Assembly: GCF_032884065.1 (NCBI RefSeq)
Contig: NC_088872.1
Coordinates: 38,671,132 to 38,735,131 of the forward strand
Length of the DNA: 64,000 nucleotides
Direction of reading: 5' to 3'
Origin: Artemia franciscana
Lineage: Eukaryota; Arthropoda; Branchiopoda; Anostraca; Artemiidae
The notes under the pieces are model-generated. The model was not told where the DNA came from. It did no database searches and was given only the letters and a program-made list of their open reading frames with translations. Positions 10,071-20,891 of the stretch are shown piece by piece (position 1 is the first letter of the stretch; every line of letters starts with the position of its first letter). A program made the position numbers and the translations under genes.

Positions 10071-11175
10071 ATTTTCTATTTAATCGTAAAAAAACGCTTG
10101 TATTTGCCTATTGGCTATTTCTATTTAAGTCGAACTGATACTTTTAGCAAAGCTTTAGTCAAAGTAACATTAAGAGTAGGGGGGACTTTGGGTTTTCAGC
10201 CCTCGTATTATACAAGATAATTGTAATTCTTTTTATGTTTTAACATTGGTCTTAACATTCACTGGGCTTTTCATTTTATGTAAGCACTTACTATAGATGC
10301 TTGTTGGTATTTACTTGCTGTCACTACTAACGATTCGAAGGGTTAACTAAACGTTAATATCTAAGACAGAATAGAATACACAGTCAAAATAAAAGTTATC
10401 CTACGAAAATGAATTGCATGGATGTAAAGAAGGATGTAAAAAATTGCATGGATGTAAAGTTAAACTAGCTTATACAAAGTGAGCTTTAAAGCCAAAATAG
10501 GCCAAAAACCAAAAGTTTCCAGGATAAAGAAAGTACTCATTCAAAGTTTTTCTGGGGAGAATTTTGTATTGAAATTTTTTTTTGGAAATTCAGTGGGTAA
10601 ATGAAGAATGTGGCTTCATTTCGTATATAAGGTGTAAAATTGTATCGAATGTTCTTTGAGCTACAAAGGCTGGATATTTTACATCTCAGTGATTAATGGG
10701 TTTAACTACCTACATTAAAGTGAATAGGGATCTAAAATTTTGATCCTTGTAGTTTAGTTAACGGATAAGTATCAAATAAGCCGTTTGTTTTTGGCACAAT
10801 TTGTTTTAGAACCTAACCAACATTACAAGAAATAACTATGCGATTATGAATGTGCTTACCAAGTGCATTCAGCCAAGACAAACTTGTGTGTTAAACTAAG
10901 AATAAACGTGAAACTGCGTCGTTTTATACAAGTCTCTTAAACGATTATGGTTTTTCCGAAGGAAATGACCCGTACCAATGAGTTCTCTAAGCGGAATTTC
11001 TAAGATGGCAACAAAAGACAAGCTTTTCAAATATTTAACTTCTAAGAACTGTAAAGCTATTCTTAGAAAGTAGTCTTAGCTTTGGTTCAAATGTTGTAAT
11101 AGAACAAAGAATAAAGAATAGACTTAAAAATGTATAGGATGTAAATGCCAAAATGTTATTATATATGAAAAATAT

Positions 11176-11260
<85 letters not shown>
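9134..11260. repeat. 2.1-kb duplicated segment, copy A
   Basis: Base-by-base reading shows this block again at about 56918-59120 in the same orientation, with many scattered substitutions and small indels. It covers the R1 body, the foldback module and about 1.1 kb of further non-coding DNA (10070-11160), and both copies end in a (TA)n array. Short open frames here are not shared intact and are not supported as genes. It is either a large composite repeat or an old segmental duplication. Confidence 0.8.
11176..11258. repeat. (TA)n microsatellite
   Basis: TA run closing copy A of the 2.1-kb duplicated segment. The equivalent place in copy B (58957-59120) is also a TA array. Confidence 0.95.
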
Positions 11261-11262
<2 letters not shown>

Positions 11263-11373
11263 CGTAAAAGTAAAATATATAATCTGTCCAACAACTATAT
11301 ATATCAATCTCTAAATTTCAGAAGCCATGCTGCCAGGCGATGTAGTATCAAATCCCTAAGTGGGTATGCGGTC

Positions 11374-11714
11374 CAGTGGCGTAATTTCACGAAAATCCTG
11401 GTGGTGGGGTCGGGGGGTAGGGTTGGGGTGTAAATTTGAGCCAATTTCCCCAATTCAAGTAAAATGACAGTAAAAACTTAAAAATAAGCCATTTGGTACC
11501 ATAAAGGTACTATTTAGTGCTATAAAAGTACTAACAAACTGATCTATTGCTGTTGAAGCTTTATCTTAGTTTATCTTAAGTTTTATCTTAGTTTCGACAA
11601 GTTTTTGAAGAAACTAAATTTCAGCTGGGAGAAAGGAGGCAAACTGGGGTCAGGGGGCAAACAAAGGTGTGTGAAGGGCAGTTGCACCCTGCCCCATTGC
11701 AAATTACGCCCCTA
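11374..11714. mobile_element. hAT-like MITE with 8-bp target-site duplication
   Basis: The left end CAGTGGCGTAATTT (from 11374) and the right end AAATTACGCCCCTA (to 11714) are imperfect terminal inverted repeats of the CAGxGGCG type. The flanks ATGCGGTC (11366-11373) and ATGCGGTA (11715-11722) match at 7 of 8 bases. End sequence and duplication length fit the hAT superfamily. The 341-bp interior has no coding capacity. Confidence 0.75.
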
Positions 11715-12963
11715 ATGCGGTATGTAAAACATGAATGATTATAATTACTAACGTTATAATTACTATAATTATAACGTTATAATAACTTTAATGTTATATA
11801 CCTTACTATAACGTTATAATAACGATATAATTACTAACGTTTATAAAATATGGTGCTCCGGCTAAGCCAAATATTGCTCTAGGCTATCAGAATTTTTTTT
11901 TTTTTTTATTGACTTTTTTCGACATTATGAGGCAACTTTGGATGAAAAATCAGCAAAATAAAATTCAAATCCACAAAATTAGCTGACATTTTTATAGGTT
12001 AGAGCAAAACAAAATATCAGCTAAAAAAAATCAGCTCAGATATAAAATCTCTGGATTTTTTTTTTTCACCTAACTCTGAAACCTTAGAGCAATAAGATGA
12101 AACTTTAAGGAAATGTTGAGAGGGATGCCGAATAGAATGATGAACTTGTATCTGAAGAATATTAGCAATATCTAATTTGAAACGTTTTAGGCTTGCTGAG
12201 GGGATGTTGAAGTGGGACTGGAAGGCAACCAGCCACCGTCCACTCTTATTGTCTTTTTTAGGCACTCCTTCTTCTCAGCACTGTCTGGTACTATTAATTT
12301 TCTAAGGCTTTGATATCCTTAAATATTTAACAAAACTTGTTCGGAAAGTGGTTAGCTGTCCTATGAAGGTTTGTTCAGGAAGTTAAATATTTTGAATGAA
12401 ATTGCCTCTACAGACATACATAACACCTCTGAAGCAACTCTGTATATTTTATGCAGCAATTCCTTTTGTATATTCCATTTTCTTCTTACATATGCACATG
12501 CTAGCTTAATAATATATATGTGCCTCAACCTATTGTCAAAGTTAGTTTGTGTATGAAATGCAATGCTTACATTCTAAAGGAACCTTTTGCAAAATATAAA
12601 ACACAAAAAGAAAAATGTGAGAAAAATTATGTTTAGTTCCTAGACTACCAGACAAATGGCTAGACCAGCAGTTAAAGTTTTCATATCTATGAAAATCCAT
12701 GCTTTTATTGTGTCTGAAATCTGACAGCCCATTCAAAATTACAAAGCACCTGAAAATAAAGTAAGAAAAGGGGTGTTTGTTTACCCCCCTCCCCCCCCCA
12801 ATAAATCAGAATTCTATGGTACTGTTGGTTAAAATCTGAGACAGATGACACTATTTCTTATACACACTATACAAGCACACGTGCAATGACAGTGCGCAAG
12901 TGCTCGGGATCAAAACCTGGTATACCGGGGGCTATATTTTTAAGAAAAATTGATAATTGTGGC
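11715..12963. other. No gene recognised
   Basis: AT-rich DNA. It begins with an AACGTTATAA-rich palindromic stretch (11750-11850). An 82-codon open frame on the minus strand (12017-12265) has no recognisable motif and lies next to a long T run. Confidence 0.5.
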
Positions 12964-13120
12964 CAGTGCTGCGACCCCTAGTGATTTATGGTGATTTTAT
13001 ATATTGCCTACAAAAAAAACTAAATCAGCACATAAATCACTAGACTATTGAAGAAAATCACCAAATCAGCCAAAAAAAAAACCCAAAATCTAGTAAATGT
13101 TTTACCAGATGGCAACCCTG
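12964..13120. mobile_element. Possible small hAT-like MITE
   Basis: Ends CAGTGCTGCGACC and (complement) CAGGGTTGCCATC agree at about 9 of 13 bases. A perfect 13-bp inverted repeat CTAGTGATTTATG lies inside (about 12978-12990 and 13031-13043), with GTGATTT repeated in both halves. No convincing target-site duplication was found, so the boundaries are tentative. Confidence 0.3.
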
Positions 13121-13997
13121 GGTCTGGGCCATGCTCACCACTCTGAGTTTGCACAGACATCCCAACGTAAGTTTGAAAAAAGCTAAAATAATACCTACTT
13201 AAAGTACTACCTGTGTATTTTATTTCCCTGATTTTGTTCTTCAAGATACTATATTGTATCCTGAGGCCTCTACCATTAATTACGTTTACTCCAAGTCCTC
13301 TCATGGAATATTTCCTGACAGGGGCTTCGCGTAGCGACTAAATGAAAAGAAATGACTACTTTTTCAAATAGCAGTTAACATTAAAACTCAAATGTACAGA
13401 AGTTATCCTAGATAATAGGGGGGTCTCACCATTTCAGCCCCCCGTAATACCAATTCTGGAGCGTATCCTCAGTAATACTTTTTCGGACCTTCTAATATGA
13501 TGGTGTGATTTTCATCAGTATCTAACCCTTAGGGGGTAGGGGAGTTGCGTCTAGTGTTACGTTCATCAAATTTTAGACAATTTTAAGGAATTTTAAGTCT
13601 AATAAGTTTTTTTTGTTTGGAATCGCCACTAAAAATAAATGATTTTAACATGATAACATGTGCTATCACCAACACTTATTTCTTAGGGTTCTTGCTACTA
13701 TTGAGACCGATCCCCCCTTTACCTTCAGCTTATAAATACATATTTTAATTTTTCATGTAAATTCCTTCCAATTAGACGAAATATCACAAGGGTGAAAATT
13801 AAATTTCATAGTCGTGATTTTTATTTTGAATAATTTATTATCGCCAAGGATAATTTTCTTAATTCTTTCACAAAAGACGATTTAATAAGTCATTCGCGAA
13901 ACAACCAAGAAGGATATCCGTGATTGTAGTAAATTATTTTGAACTAAAATTAGACTGCGAGATTTTTTACTTCTTTGCAATATTTGGGAGACTCCAT
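13121..13997. other. No gene recognised
   Basis: AT-rich intergenic-like DNA. Around 13370-13530 there are phrases resembling worn R1 ends (GGGGGTCTCACC, TTCGGACCTTCTAATATGA), too weak to call. Confidence 0.4.
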
Positions 13998-14101
13998 TTT
14001 CAACTTAAAATTACTACTACCACTATTTACAACTCACTCTAGCATCAAGCTACCTTAAGGCAACAAAACTCCACACTGCACCTGTCTATTCAAAGATTTT
14101 C
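13998..14101 (-). mobile_element. 3' tail fragment of an RTE-like retrotransposon
   Basis: A short ACTACTACC run followed by GCATCAAGCTACCTTAAGGC and TCTATTCAAAG. The same arrangement occurs next to the trinucleotide runs at 16150-16230 and 37690-37750, where it is the 3' untranslated tail of a minus-strand LINE. The fragment ends exactly at the R4 element. Confidence 0.5.
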
Positions 14102-14451
14102 GGTACTTGCTAATGAAACGAAACACTTACGCTTCAAGTACTACGCTTAGGTAAGATCTCAGAAAACCGGTTTCATACCAACAAAGACAACTGACATGTG
14201 ATAGATTGCATTGGACTTGTACAATTTGTGCTATAAATTTGCATAATAGATGGAGGGGGCTTGGGTTAGACTAGGCTATGTTAAGTTAGGTCAGGGGTGC
14301 TGCCCAAATACTTTACCCTCTCCCCTATAATGTACAAATATATAGCCCAAATTATATTATTATATAAACTAAAAGTTATATGAAGCTTGTATTTCATTAG
14401 GATTAAAACAACTTCACTTCTTGGGTGTGTTTCGTTTAACTAACAAATACC
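14102..14451. mobile_element. R4 MITE, copy 1
   Basis: The left end GGTACTTGCTAATGAAACGA and the right end (complement) GGTATTTGTTAGTTAAACGA are inverted repeats with few differences, continuing into AACACA. The same end sequence recurs at 20568 and 28234. The interior (350 bp element) has no coding frame. Left and right flanks do not form a clear duplication. Confidence 0.6.
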
Positions 14452-15726
14452 GCAATTTTTCTTTCATACTCATATACAATCTTTCGTATCTTTCATATGC
14501 AATATTCCCACCCTGTTTAGAAAAAGGTTTATTAAAGCTGTTAGGATCCTCGTACGTCACTCTTGGTAGAAGCTGTCCGAATGCTGCGTCTGATGTGATG
14601 TTGGGCTGAGGTGTTTCTTTCCATCCTTATACATTCTTCGGACATAGCTAAAACGGAAACCGGAATTTTGAAACCGGAAAAAGAGATATAGAAACCAAGG
14701 ACCATAAACCACTTTGGCACACATGGGGTAATAATTAAAGGAAGGGTAGAGGAGTAAGAATAATTTTAATAAAGGTAAGAAAAGGAGGTGTATGCTAAAT
14801 TTTGAGGAAAGTGTTTCGAAGATTTCCCGAGAGAGGGAGGGGGCATAGCTCAAAAAAGAATAATCAGCTGTCAAGTAGCTTTATCTTTTCTGAAAAACTT
14901 CAGCTTATTTCTAGTCTCCCAATGGCCCATCTGTTACCCTTGACCATACCTGTAAAAATAATTTTTGTACGAGATTTATATATCAGAAGCTAAAATTTAA
15001 GATCCAAATTTGTAGATTACCTGGGACCAAGAGGATTCTCTCTTTCGTGCAAAGATATTTAACAGGTTCGTTCGAGGCTTGGACGAAACTATTGTATAAG
15101 TTTTTATTTTGAAGACTCTAAGCAATATAATATTGCTTATTAGCTTCTCATTAGCTTATGCGCTTCTAAAAATATATACTAATTACAATGACGAAGAAAC
15201 AGGAAATAGACAAACAAAAGATCGCATTTTATGTTTGGTGTTTTCTATTATGGAATGTATATTGGCACAAGTTTCTTTCCTTGGAAAAAACCGCGGTCAC
15301 ATCCGAAAAGAATAAATATATAATAAACGTAATCTTGTGTTTTTCTCAGTTTGGTATCAGGTTAGTCTCAGTGACGGTTAAGGTAACTATTTCAATTTAT
15401 TTTAGCATAATATATCAAGGGTCCTGATATAAACTGAAAGAGGTGGATACTCGCAGAGGTGGATGCTTGCAGAGCTGTGTTTGATACTTTTCAGGTCAAA
15501 ACTATACCTGCTAAATTTTAGAAATAATTAATTTATTGGCAAGCTCTGACACAAAATCTTTTATAATATTAAATAGTCGATAAAGAATTGCTCTGTTTAC
15601 TATAGGAGCACCCAATATTAACTGCGATAAAAAATCCCCATTTTAGTCCCATTCTATCGTTGAATCGATAGCAATGTAATTTGATCAACAAAAGGTACAT
15701 AAAAGCTTTTCCTTTCTTGGGAAATC
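14452..15726. repeat. No gene; contains R6 repeat (15215-15385)
   Basis: The only recognisable item is a segment at about 15215-15385, with motifs CGCATTTTAT, TGTATATTGGCACAA, CCTTGGAAAAAA, ATCCGAAAAGA and CTCAGTTT. It matches 52577-52770 in the same order and orientation. The remainder is AT-rich with no recognisable gene. Confidence 0.55.
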
Positions 15727-16078
15727 TTACATACTTACTTGTGTCCCCGACATCCTCATGGGTCCCGTTGGTACCATCCCCTTCGCACGTTCATTCATCA
15801 GTTTTATATGTGATGCCTGGTCGTCAGCTTCTTCGAGAAGGCATAGGAGGTTACCTCCGAAGTTGTCTTCCCATCTATTCCTAGGTATTCCAGATGGGCG
15901 TCTACTCTGGATCTTTCCTTCAAAAGTAACATTTGGCAGGCATGATTTTTCCATTCGGTGCATGTGACCCATCCACTTGAGTTGTTGTAATCGCACTTTA
16001 TATGGAATTGTATTTTCCCGCTTAAGTTGCCTTCGAAGGTCTTCCTTGCAAGTTCCGTCTAGATACGTCACACCAGCT
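15727..16078 (-). pseudogene. LINE reverse transcriptase C-terminal fragment
   Basis: The minus-strand frame gives RLQQLKWMGHMHRM, then RRPSGIPRNRWEDN. This matches the ending common to many LINE reverse transcriptases, where RLxWxGHVxRM is followed by GRPRxRWxD. Only this C-terminal piece is present; polymerase motifs are absent. It lies against a (TAC)n tract. The exact clade cannot be set from so short a piece. Confidence 0.6.
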
Positions 16079-16099
16079 ACGCTACTGCTACTACTACTG

Positions 16100-16137
<38 letters not shown>

Positions 16138-16260
16138 GCTACTACTAATAGCTCACCGCATTACCAAGACGCCTGAGGCCAATACAGCTACGGACTCTCC
16201 TCTTCCATCCCAATTTTTTCAAAGCCTATACGGTGGAGATATTTCGTCTCGAAGGCCGAG
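16079..16260 (-). repeat. (TAC)n tract and RTE-like 3' tail
   Basis: A long CTA/CTG trinucleotide run (16079-16147) is followed by GCCTGAGGCCAATACAGCTA and CTTCCATCCCA. The second part matches the 3' tail of the minus-strand LINE at 37.7 kb, which also ends in a TAG-type run. The trinucleotide run is probably the terminal simple repeat of that retrotransposon family, secondarily expanded. Confidence 0.6.
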
Positions 16261-16904
16261 AACATCCTTTTTATGTACACGTTTTGTGTTGTATCTAACT
16301 TTTATGTTCTTTGACTTATTCGCACGCCGCAGCTATCTGATATAGGCTCAAGTTTGGAGGCTTAGGCCTGTAGACTGAACTCAGTTTCTTCTAGCTTCTT
16401 GTGGTCGTCGGCATAAGTTGTATGCTGTTAATGTTGTATCGCCAACAATTTTCCCAGAAGCCTCTCAGGACTCTGGGTTTTGTTGGTGCATTAGCAAGAT
16501 ATTTGCCTCAACCAATTAGATTTCGATCCTAGGAAAGAAGAGGTTCATAAGTTTACTGCGGTATCATAAGTATTACTGTCACCTTTTCGGACGGGGCTCA
16601 CCCTCCCCAACATTTGAACTAACTCTTAATTTTTCACTTTTTTATTCAATGTTCTTTTATTTTTCAGGTAAAACAACCCATGGCCTTTTATGCCTTTAAT
16701 ATTTAATTGATAGTTAAGACTGAAGGCACTCCGTTCTATTAGGTTTGTCTGTGTAGGAAAAACCACAGTTTTGCATTAATTTTTTGTGTGTGCAAAACGG
16801 TTAAATATTACGAACAAAAGGCTGATAATCAATTAAAATCTATAACTGAAAGCTTTAAACAGCCTGAGGAAACCTGACCTGGTAATCTAGTCAATTGAAA
16901 CTGA
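16261..16904. other. Upstream region of the first defensin-like gene
   Basis: No coding frame recognised. It should contain the promoter and 5' untranslated exon of the gene at 16925. The donor site of the inferred leader intron and a TATA element could not be placed with confidence. Confidence 0.4.
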
Positions 16905-16921
16905 ACTTTTTTTCTTTTCAG
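16905..16921 (+). other. 3' splice site just before the start codon
   Basis: A TTTTTTTTCTTTTCAG tract ends three bases before ATG (16925). The paralogue at 54.8 kb has CTTTTCAG in the same place, so a leader intron ending at the start codon looks like a shared gene structure. Confidence 0.65.
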
Positions 16922-16924
16922 AAA

Positions 16925-17230
16925 ATGAGGGCTATATTATTCATCCTGCCTTTGTTTATTTTTTGCAACCACTTTATCCAAGAAGCTGGAGCCATAAGTT
17001 GTGGCATTGGAAGACCAGCCTGCGTTGTTTCATGCCAGGTACAAAATTGTGCCACAGGCTACTGTGGCTCAGACAAGATTTGTCGGTGCTCAAGATGTGG
17101 CACCGGAACTCCAAAATACACAAGCATTCCCGGTAAAGGGAACAAAAAGCCAACCAAGAAACCAACGACCAAAAGACCCACCAGAAAACCAACTTCTAGG
17201 AGACCAATGAAAAGACCAGGAAAAGGGTAA
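16925..17230 (+). CDS. Defensin-like secreted cysteine-rich peptide with basic tail
   Basis: A 101-residue protein. Residues 1-23 form a signal peptide (ILFILPLFIF core). Residues 26-58 hold eight cysteines spaced C-x6-C-x3-C-x4-C-x4-C-x5-C-x-C-x2-C. Within it CVVSC, GYC and CRC give the CxxxC, GxC and CxC signature of cysteine-stabilised alpha-beta defensins. From about residue 64 a 38-residue tail is rich in Lys, Arg, Pro and Thr (KKPTKK, KRPTRK) and strongly basic. An antimicrobial or other extracellular defence role is inferred from the family pattern. The start is taken at 16925, not at the in-frame ATG at 16895, because a 3' splice site lies between them. An AATAAA follows at 17278. The paralogue at 54638-54853 lacks the tail. 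Confidence 0.85.
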   Translation: MRAILFILPLFIFCNHFIQEAGAISCGIGRPACVVSCQVQNCATGYCGSDKICRCSRCGTGTPKYTSIPGKGNKKPTKKPTTKRPTRKPTSRRPMKRPGKG

Positions 17231-17277
17231 AACTACCAATCGTTCAAAAATATACCTGCTTTTGCATTTTGGAAAGA

Positions 17278-17283
17278 AATAAA
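17278..17283 (+). other. Polyadenylation signal AATAAA
   Basis: Canonical AATAAA 48 bases after the stop codon of the defensin-like gene, giving a short 3' untranslated region. Confidence 0.7.
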
Positions 17284-17639
17284 CAAATAATCTTGCATAA
17301 GTTCATTTACTAGCTTTAGTTATTTAGATGCATAGGTATGAGAATTTTAAATAAAAGACTGGCAAAATAAATATGTGTGACCAAGGGCATCCATTAGAAA
17401 ATTCCCTATCTTAAAATGCCAAAAGTATACAAAACGATTAAAAATGAATAAATTGGGATTTTTGAAGTTCTTATGAAAAAAAACTATCTTCAAGCCTTAG
17501 TTAAATACCCACTCCTTGTTTCCTCCAGACATCTATCCTTCTGTTTCACATTTCCTTTGAGCGATAGCTCTCAAATGCATTAGCCTATAATATTTCACTA
17601 AAGCTGATGCCAAATCCCCGTTTATGGGGTTAAATTTAA

Positions 17640-18644
17640 AAAACACATGTTTTTTAGCTGAAAGGAAGGAGCAACATTAAAACTTAAAACAAACAGAAAT
17701 TATTTCGTATATGAAAGGGGCTGTCTCCTCCTCAACGCCCTGCTCTTTACGCTAAAGTTTTTATTGTTTTAAAAAGTAGAGTTGCGAGAAAAAGTCAAAC
17801 TTTAGCGTAAAGAGCGGAGCGTTAAGAAGGGAACAGCCCCTTTCATATACGGAATAATTTCTGTTTTTTTAAGTTTTAATGTCGCTCCTTACTTTCACTT
17901 AAAAAAAACTTGTTTTTTTATTTAATTTTTCATTTTTTTTTAATAATACTGAAAAATCTAGCGCCCCCTTCATGGAAATTTTCTTTTCCCATGATAAATT
18001 CCTCCGTGGAAAGATCCTCCCAAGTAACCCCTTCCCCCCGATCCCCCACAGCCACCAGAAAAAATCCTCCCTGAAAACGTCTGTATACTTCCCAATAACC
18101 AATGCTAGCCTATATGTTAACAATGGGCAAAGTTCATAACTTCCAGCCCTTTCCCCGTGGATTGTAGGGGATTAAGTCCTCCTCAAAGACATACTTAATA
18201 TATTTTTCGACTATGTTGAATAAAACGGCTATCTAAAAATTTTGATCCGATGACTGGAAAAAATAAGCGTGGGGGGGCCTAGTTGCACTACAATTTTTGG
18301 TCACTTAAAAATGGCACTAGAACTTTTAATTTCCGTTATATTGAGCCCTCTTGCGACATTCTAAGACCACTGGGTCGATATAATCACCCCTGAGAAAAAA
18401 ACAAAGAAACACGTATCCGTGATCTTTCTTCAGGCAAAAATACAAACTTCCACATTTTGTAAACAGGAGCTTGAAACCTCTACAGTAGGGTTCTCTGATA
18501 CGCTGAATCAAATAGAACGATTTTTATTAAGATGCTATGACTTTTAGAGGGTGTTCGGCCGCCCCTTTTTTCACAAAAAACGGCAATTTTTCTTTGAGAC
18601 TAAACTTGATGAAACTTAGGTAAATTTTTCACAGCTCATATAAT
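17640..18644 (+). repeat. R1 repeat copy 3, left part (with foldback module)
   Basis: The foldback module is at about 17650-17915, followed by the R1 body through GGTCACTTAAAAATGG and GAGCTTGAAACCTCTACAG to GACTAAACTTGATGAAACTT near 18620. The copy stops there and resumes at 20272, with a TIR element and a LINE in between. Bases 17284-17640 show no recognisable feature. Confidence 0.75.
17650..17915. repeat. Foldback module FB3 (long inverted repeat)
   Basis: Two arms of about 100 bp are inverted repeats around a loop of roughly 60 bases. Each arm runs from TTAAAACTTAAAAC through CGTATATGAAAGGGGCTGT to CGCTCTTTACGCTAAAGTTT, allowing for a few differences. Related modules occur at 9770-10070, 27002-27260, 35775-36030, 46690-46950, 47040-47300 and 57535-57840. 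Confidence 0.8.
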
Positions 18645-19017
18645 TGACTTACCAATAAAATGAATATACCACTCAATGCCTTTTTTATGTTCTTTACGAA
18701 TATTATAATCGCTTCTACCGCAAATTTTTGAGCTTGCACTTTCTGAGCTCTTAAAAATGACGAATTTTCAATTAAAATATGAGTTATCAGTCGTTTTCGA
18801 CAAAATAATACTACGTTTTCTCAGCGCCGTTTTCTTGGTCGTTTTCAACAAAATAATACTACATTTTCTCAGTGCAAAGATTATTTATAATAAGGTTAGG
18901 TTAGGTCAAAAAGTGCTTAAATCGGAATGTGCGGTAGAAGCGATTATTATATTCGTAAAAAACATAAAAAAAGGCATCGAGTGGTATGTTCACTTTATTG
19001 GTAAGTCAATTATATGA
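18645..19017. mobile_element. TIR element (MITE) with ~90-bp terminal inverted repeats
   Basis: The left arm starts TCATATAATTGACTTACCAA (18645). The right arm is its complement, ending at 19017. The match continues with few changes through a GGCATTGAGTGG and GGTAGAAGCGATTAT region for about 90 bp. The interior has a 47-base tandem duplication (GTCGTTTTC, AATAATACTAC, TTTTCTCAG). No transposase is present. No clear target duplication was found, perhaps because the element abuts the LINE at 19.08 kb. Confidence 0.7.
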
Positions 19018-19079
19018 ACTGCGAAAAATATTCCAAAAATTATATATTTGAAATTAGCATTGTGATTGCTACGAATTGT

Positions 19080-20267
19080 GATTTTACGCCTTTTCAATTT
19101 GGTTTTCGGAAAAGTTTCGGTTGCTCCCATGCACATCATGTTTTAAGCCGACTCATGAAAGATGCCGTAAAAGCTAAAATGTCTTTATACTGTCTTACTG
19201 TTGATATTTCTGGAGCTTTCGACAATATTGTGCACTCTCAGGCTCTATTTTCCCTTGCGTCTTCAGGTGTTAATCCTTCCGTACTAAGTTTATTGTCTTC
19301 TTGGTATTCAAAGTCTAAAATTCAAGTTACCTGGAATGGCCAAATATCTGACCCGGTAAAAATTAATAAGGGAGTTCGGCAAGGTGCCGTATTGTCTCCT
19401 AGTATATTTAAATGCGTGCTTGCATCGTGCCTGCGTCCCCTTAGAAGTTCTGTTTTTTACGGTAATACTGGTTTGTCTTCTATTGCATATGCAGATGACG
19501 TTCTTCTTGTTGCCCGGACTCGCCGTGGATTGCTTTCTAATTTTACTATATTAACCAATGAACTATCTAAGATTGGACTGTCAGTTAATGCGTCTAAATG
19601 CGAGTTTATTTGTTTTAATAGCCCTTATGCGGTCGCTCCATTCGTTACTGGGACTGCAGTTCTACCATGTTCTTCTTTAGTTAGTTGGCTTGGTCTGTGT
19701 TTCGGCCCAACACTTTCCGCTACCTATTCATCCCTAGTGAATCAAGCCGTGAAAAACCTACGCGTCGCTTACGGAAAAATATCCCCAAACAAAAGCCGTT
19801 ACAACCGCAACGGTTTGTGCATGATTTATAACGCAAATTGCGCCCCTGTGCTTTTGTTTTTATCAGGCATGGCTCATCTGTTTCGTAAGAAAGATCGACA
19901 TACTCTACGTACGGCTTATTTCAGATATTGCAAATTCCTCCTCCGGCTTCCTAGATGGCACCGAAACAAAAAAATAATTGCTCGATTTGGTTTAGTAGAT
20001 GTGCCTTCTCGGATTCGGTCTTCCAGTGATGATTTATGTAAAAAGACTGTCAACTTTATTCACGTTTATGACCCTCTGCAGCCTTTTTTCCATATAGATA
20101 CTGGTTGATTAGTCCATATTGTCTTTTGTTAGTTTGAATTTTGTTTTTCTTCGCTGTTTATCGTATTTGTTTTTGTTTATTTATTTATATTTATTTATAA
20201 TATTCCGTACTTTGTGTTTTTTATACTTTACGGGTAATAAAGTTCATTCATTCATTCATTCATTCAT
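19080..20267 (+). pseudogene. LINE reverse transcriptase, 5'-truncated
   Basis: The open frame to 20108 encodes a non-LTR reverse transcriptase lacking its N-terminus and endonuclease. It has FQFGFRKSFGCSHA, TVDISGAFDNIVH, KGVRQGAVLSP, the catalytic AYADDVLLV, GLSVNASKCEF and a SWLGL thumb start. YFRYCKFLLRLP marks the C-terminal region. The 3' end has AATAAAG and a (TTCA)n tail near 20267. This is a CR1/L2-like tail, though the clade is inferred. It resembles the LINE at 22806-27002 in several C-terminal motifs (YFRY, LPxW). The reading frame upstream of about 19080 belongs to the neighbouring MITE. Confidence 0.85.
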
Positions 20268-20271
20268 ACTG

Positions 20272-20353
20272 ATTCCTTCGATGTATCTATTGGTATCAAA
20301 ATTCCATTTTTTAGAGTTTTGATTACTATTGAGCTCGGTCGCTCCTTACTACA
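20272..20353 (+). repeat. R1 repeat copy 3, right end
   Basis: TCTATTGGTATCAAAATTCC, GAGTTTTGATTACTATTGAG and the end palindrome CAGTTCTTTACCACGAACTG. It completes the copy begun at 17640; about 27 bases of R1 are missing at the junction. Confidence 0.8.
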
Positions 20354-20567
20354 GTTCTTTACCACGAACTGTTTGATAGAATATTGCCAGTCCGTGAAAA
20401 AGGGCTAAGAAAAAAGATAAGAAACTTCAGCTAGCCAATCAGGGAATATAAAGTCGTATCAAACTGTTCACTGTAATGAAGAGAAAGTAAAGAGAAAACG
20501 AAACTCTAAAAACTGAAAATTTATTTATAACCTCTACAACACAGGAATAGCTGTTTATGCTGATTCG

Positions 20568-20891
20568 GGTACTTACATATTAGACCGACCACACTCAAGA
20601 AGTGAAGTTAGGTTAATCATAAAGAACTATACCAAAGTATGAGAAAAATATAATACTTTCGTAAGAAAATTATGGGAATTACAACCAATAACTATCGAAA
20701 GCAGGCCGCCCAGAACGCATTATATTAAATACCTCATCTTACTAATTCTATATATTAAATAGTTAATTAAAAAATAACTACATAGCACTTTATCTCAATC
20801 AGGCAATGTTAATTATTTCCGAACGGACACGGAGAAACCAGTTTTAAGCAGATCAAGAACAACAGTGTGGTCAGTATAATACGTAAGTACC
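20568..20891. mobile_element. R4 MITE, copy 2
   Basis: The left end GGTACTTACATATTAGACCG and the complemented right end GGTACTTACGTATTATACTG match at 17 of 20 bases, and both continue ACCACACT. The flanking octamers CTGATTCG (20560-20567) and TTGATTCT (20892-20899) agree at 6 of 8, a probable worn target-site duplication. The interior shares GAAGTTAGGTTAATC, AGAACGCAT and TATTAAATA motifs with the copy at 28234. Confidence 0.7.

Noticed and set aside
12017-12265. 82-codon open frame on the minus strand
   Set aside because: No motif, no splice or start context, flanked by a long T run; likely chance.
16740-16800. GGAAAAACC upstream of the defensin-like gene as an NF-kB-type site
   Set aside because: A single imperfect match in AT-rich DNA with the transcription start unknown; not enough to list.
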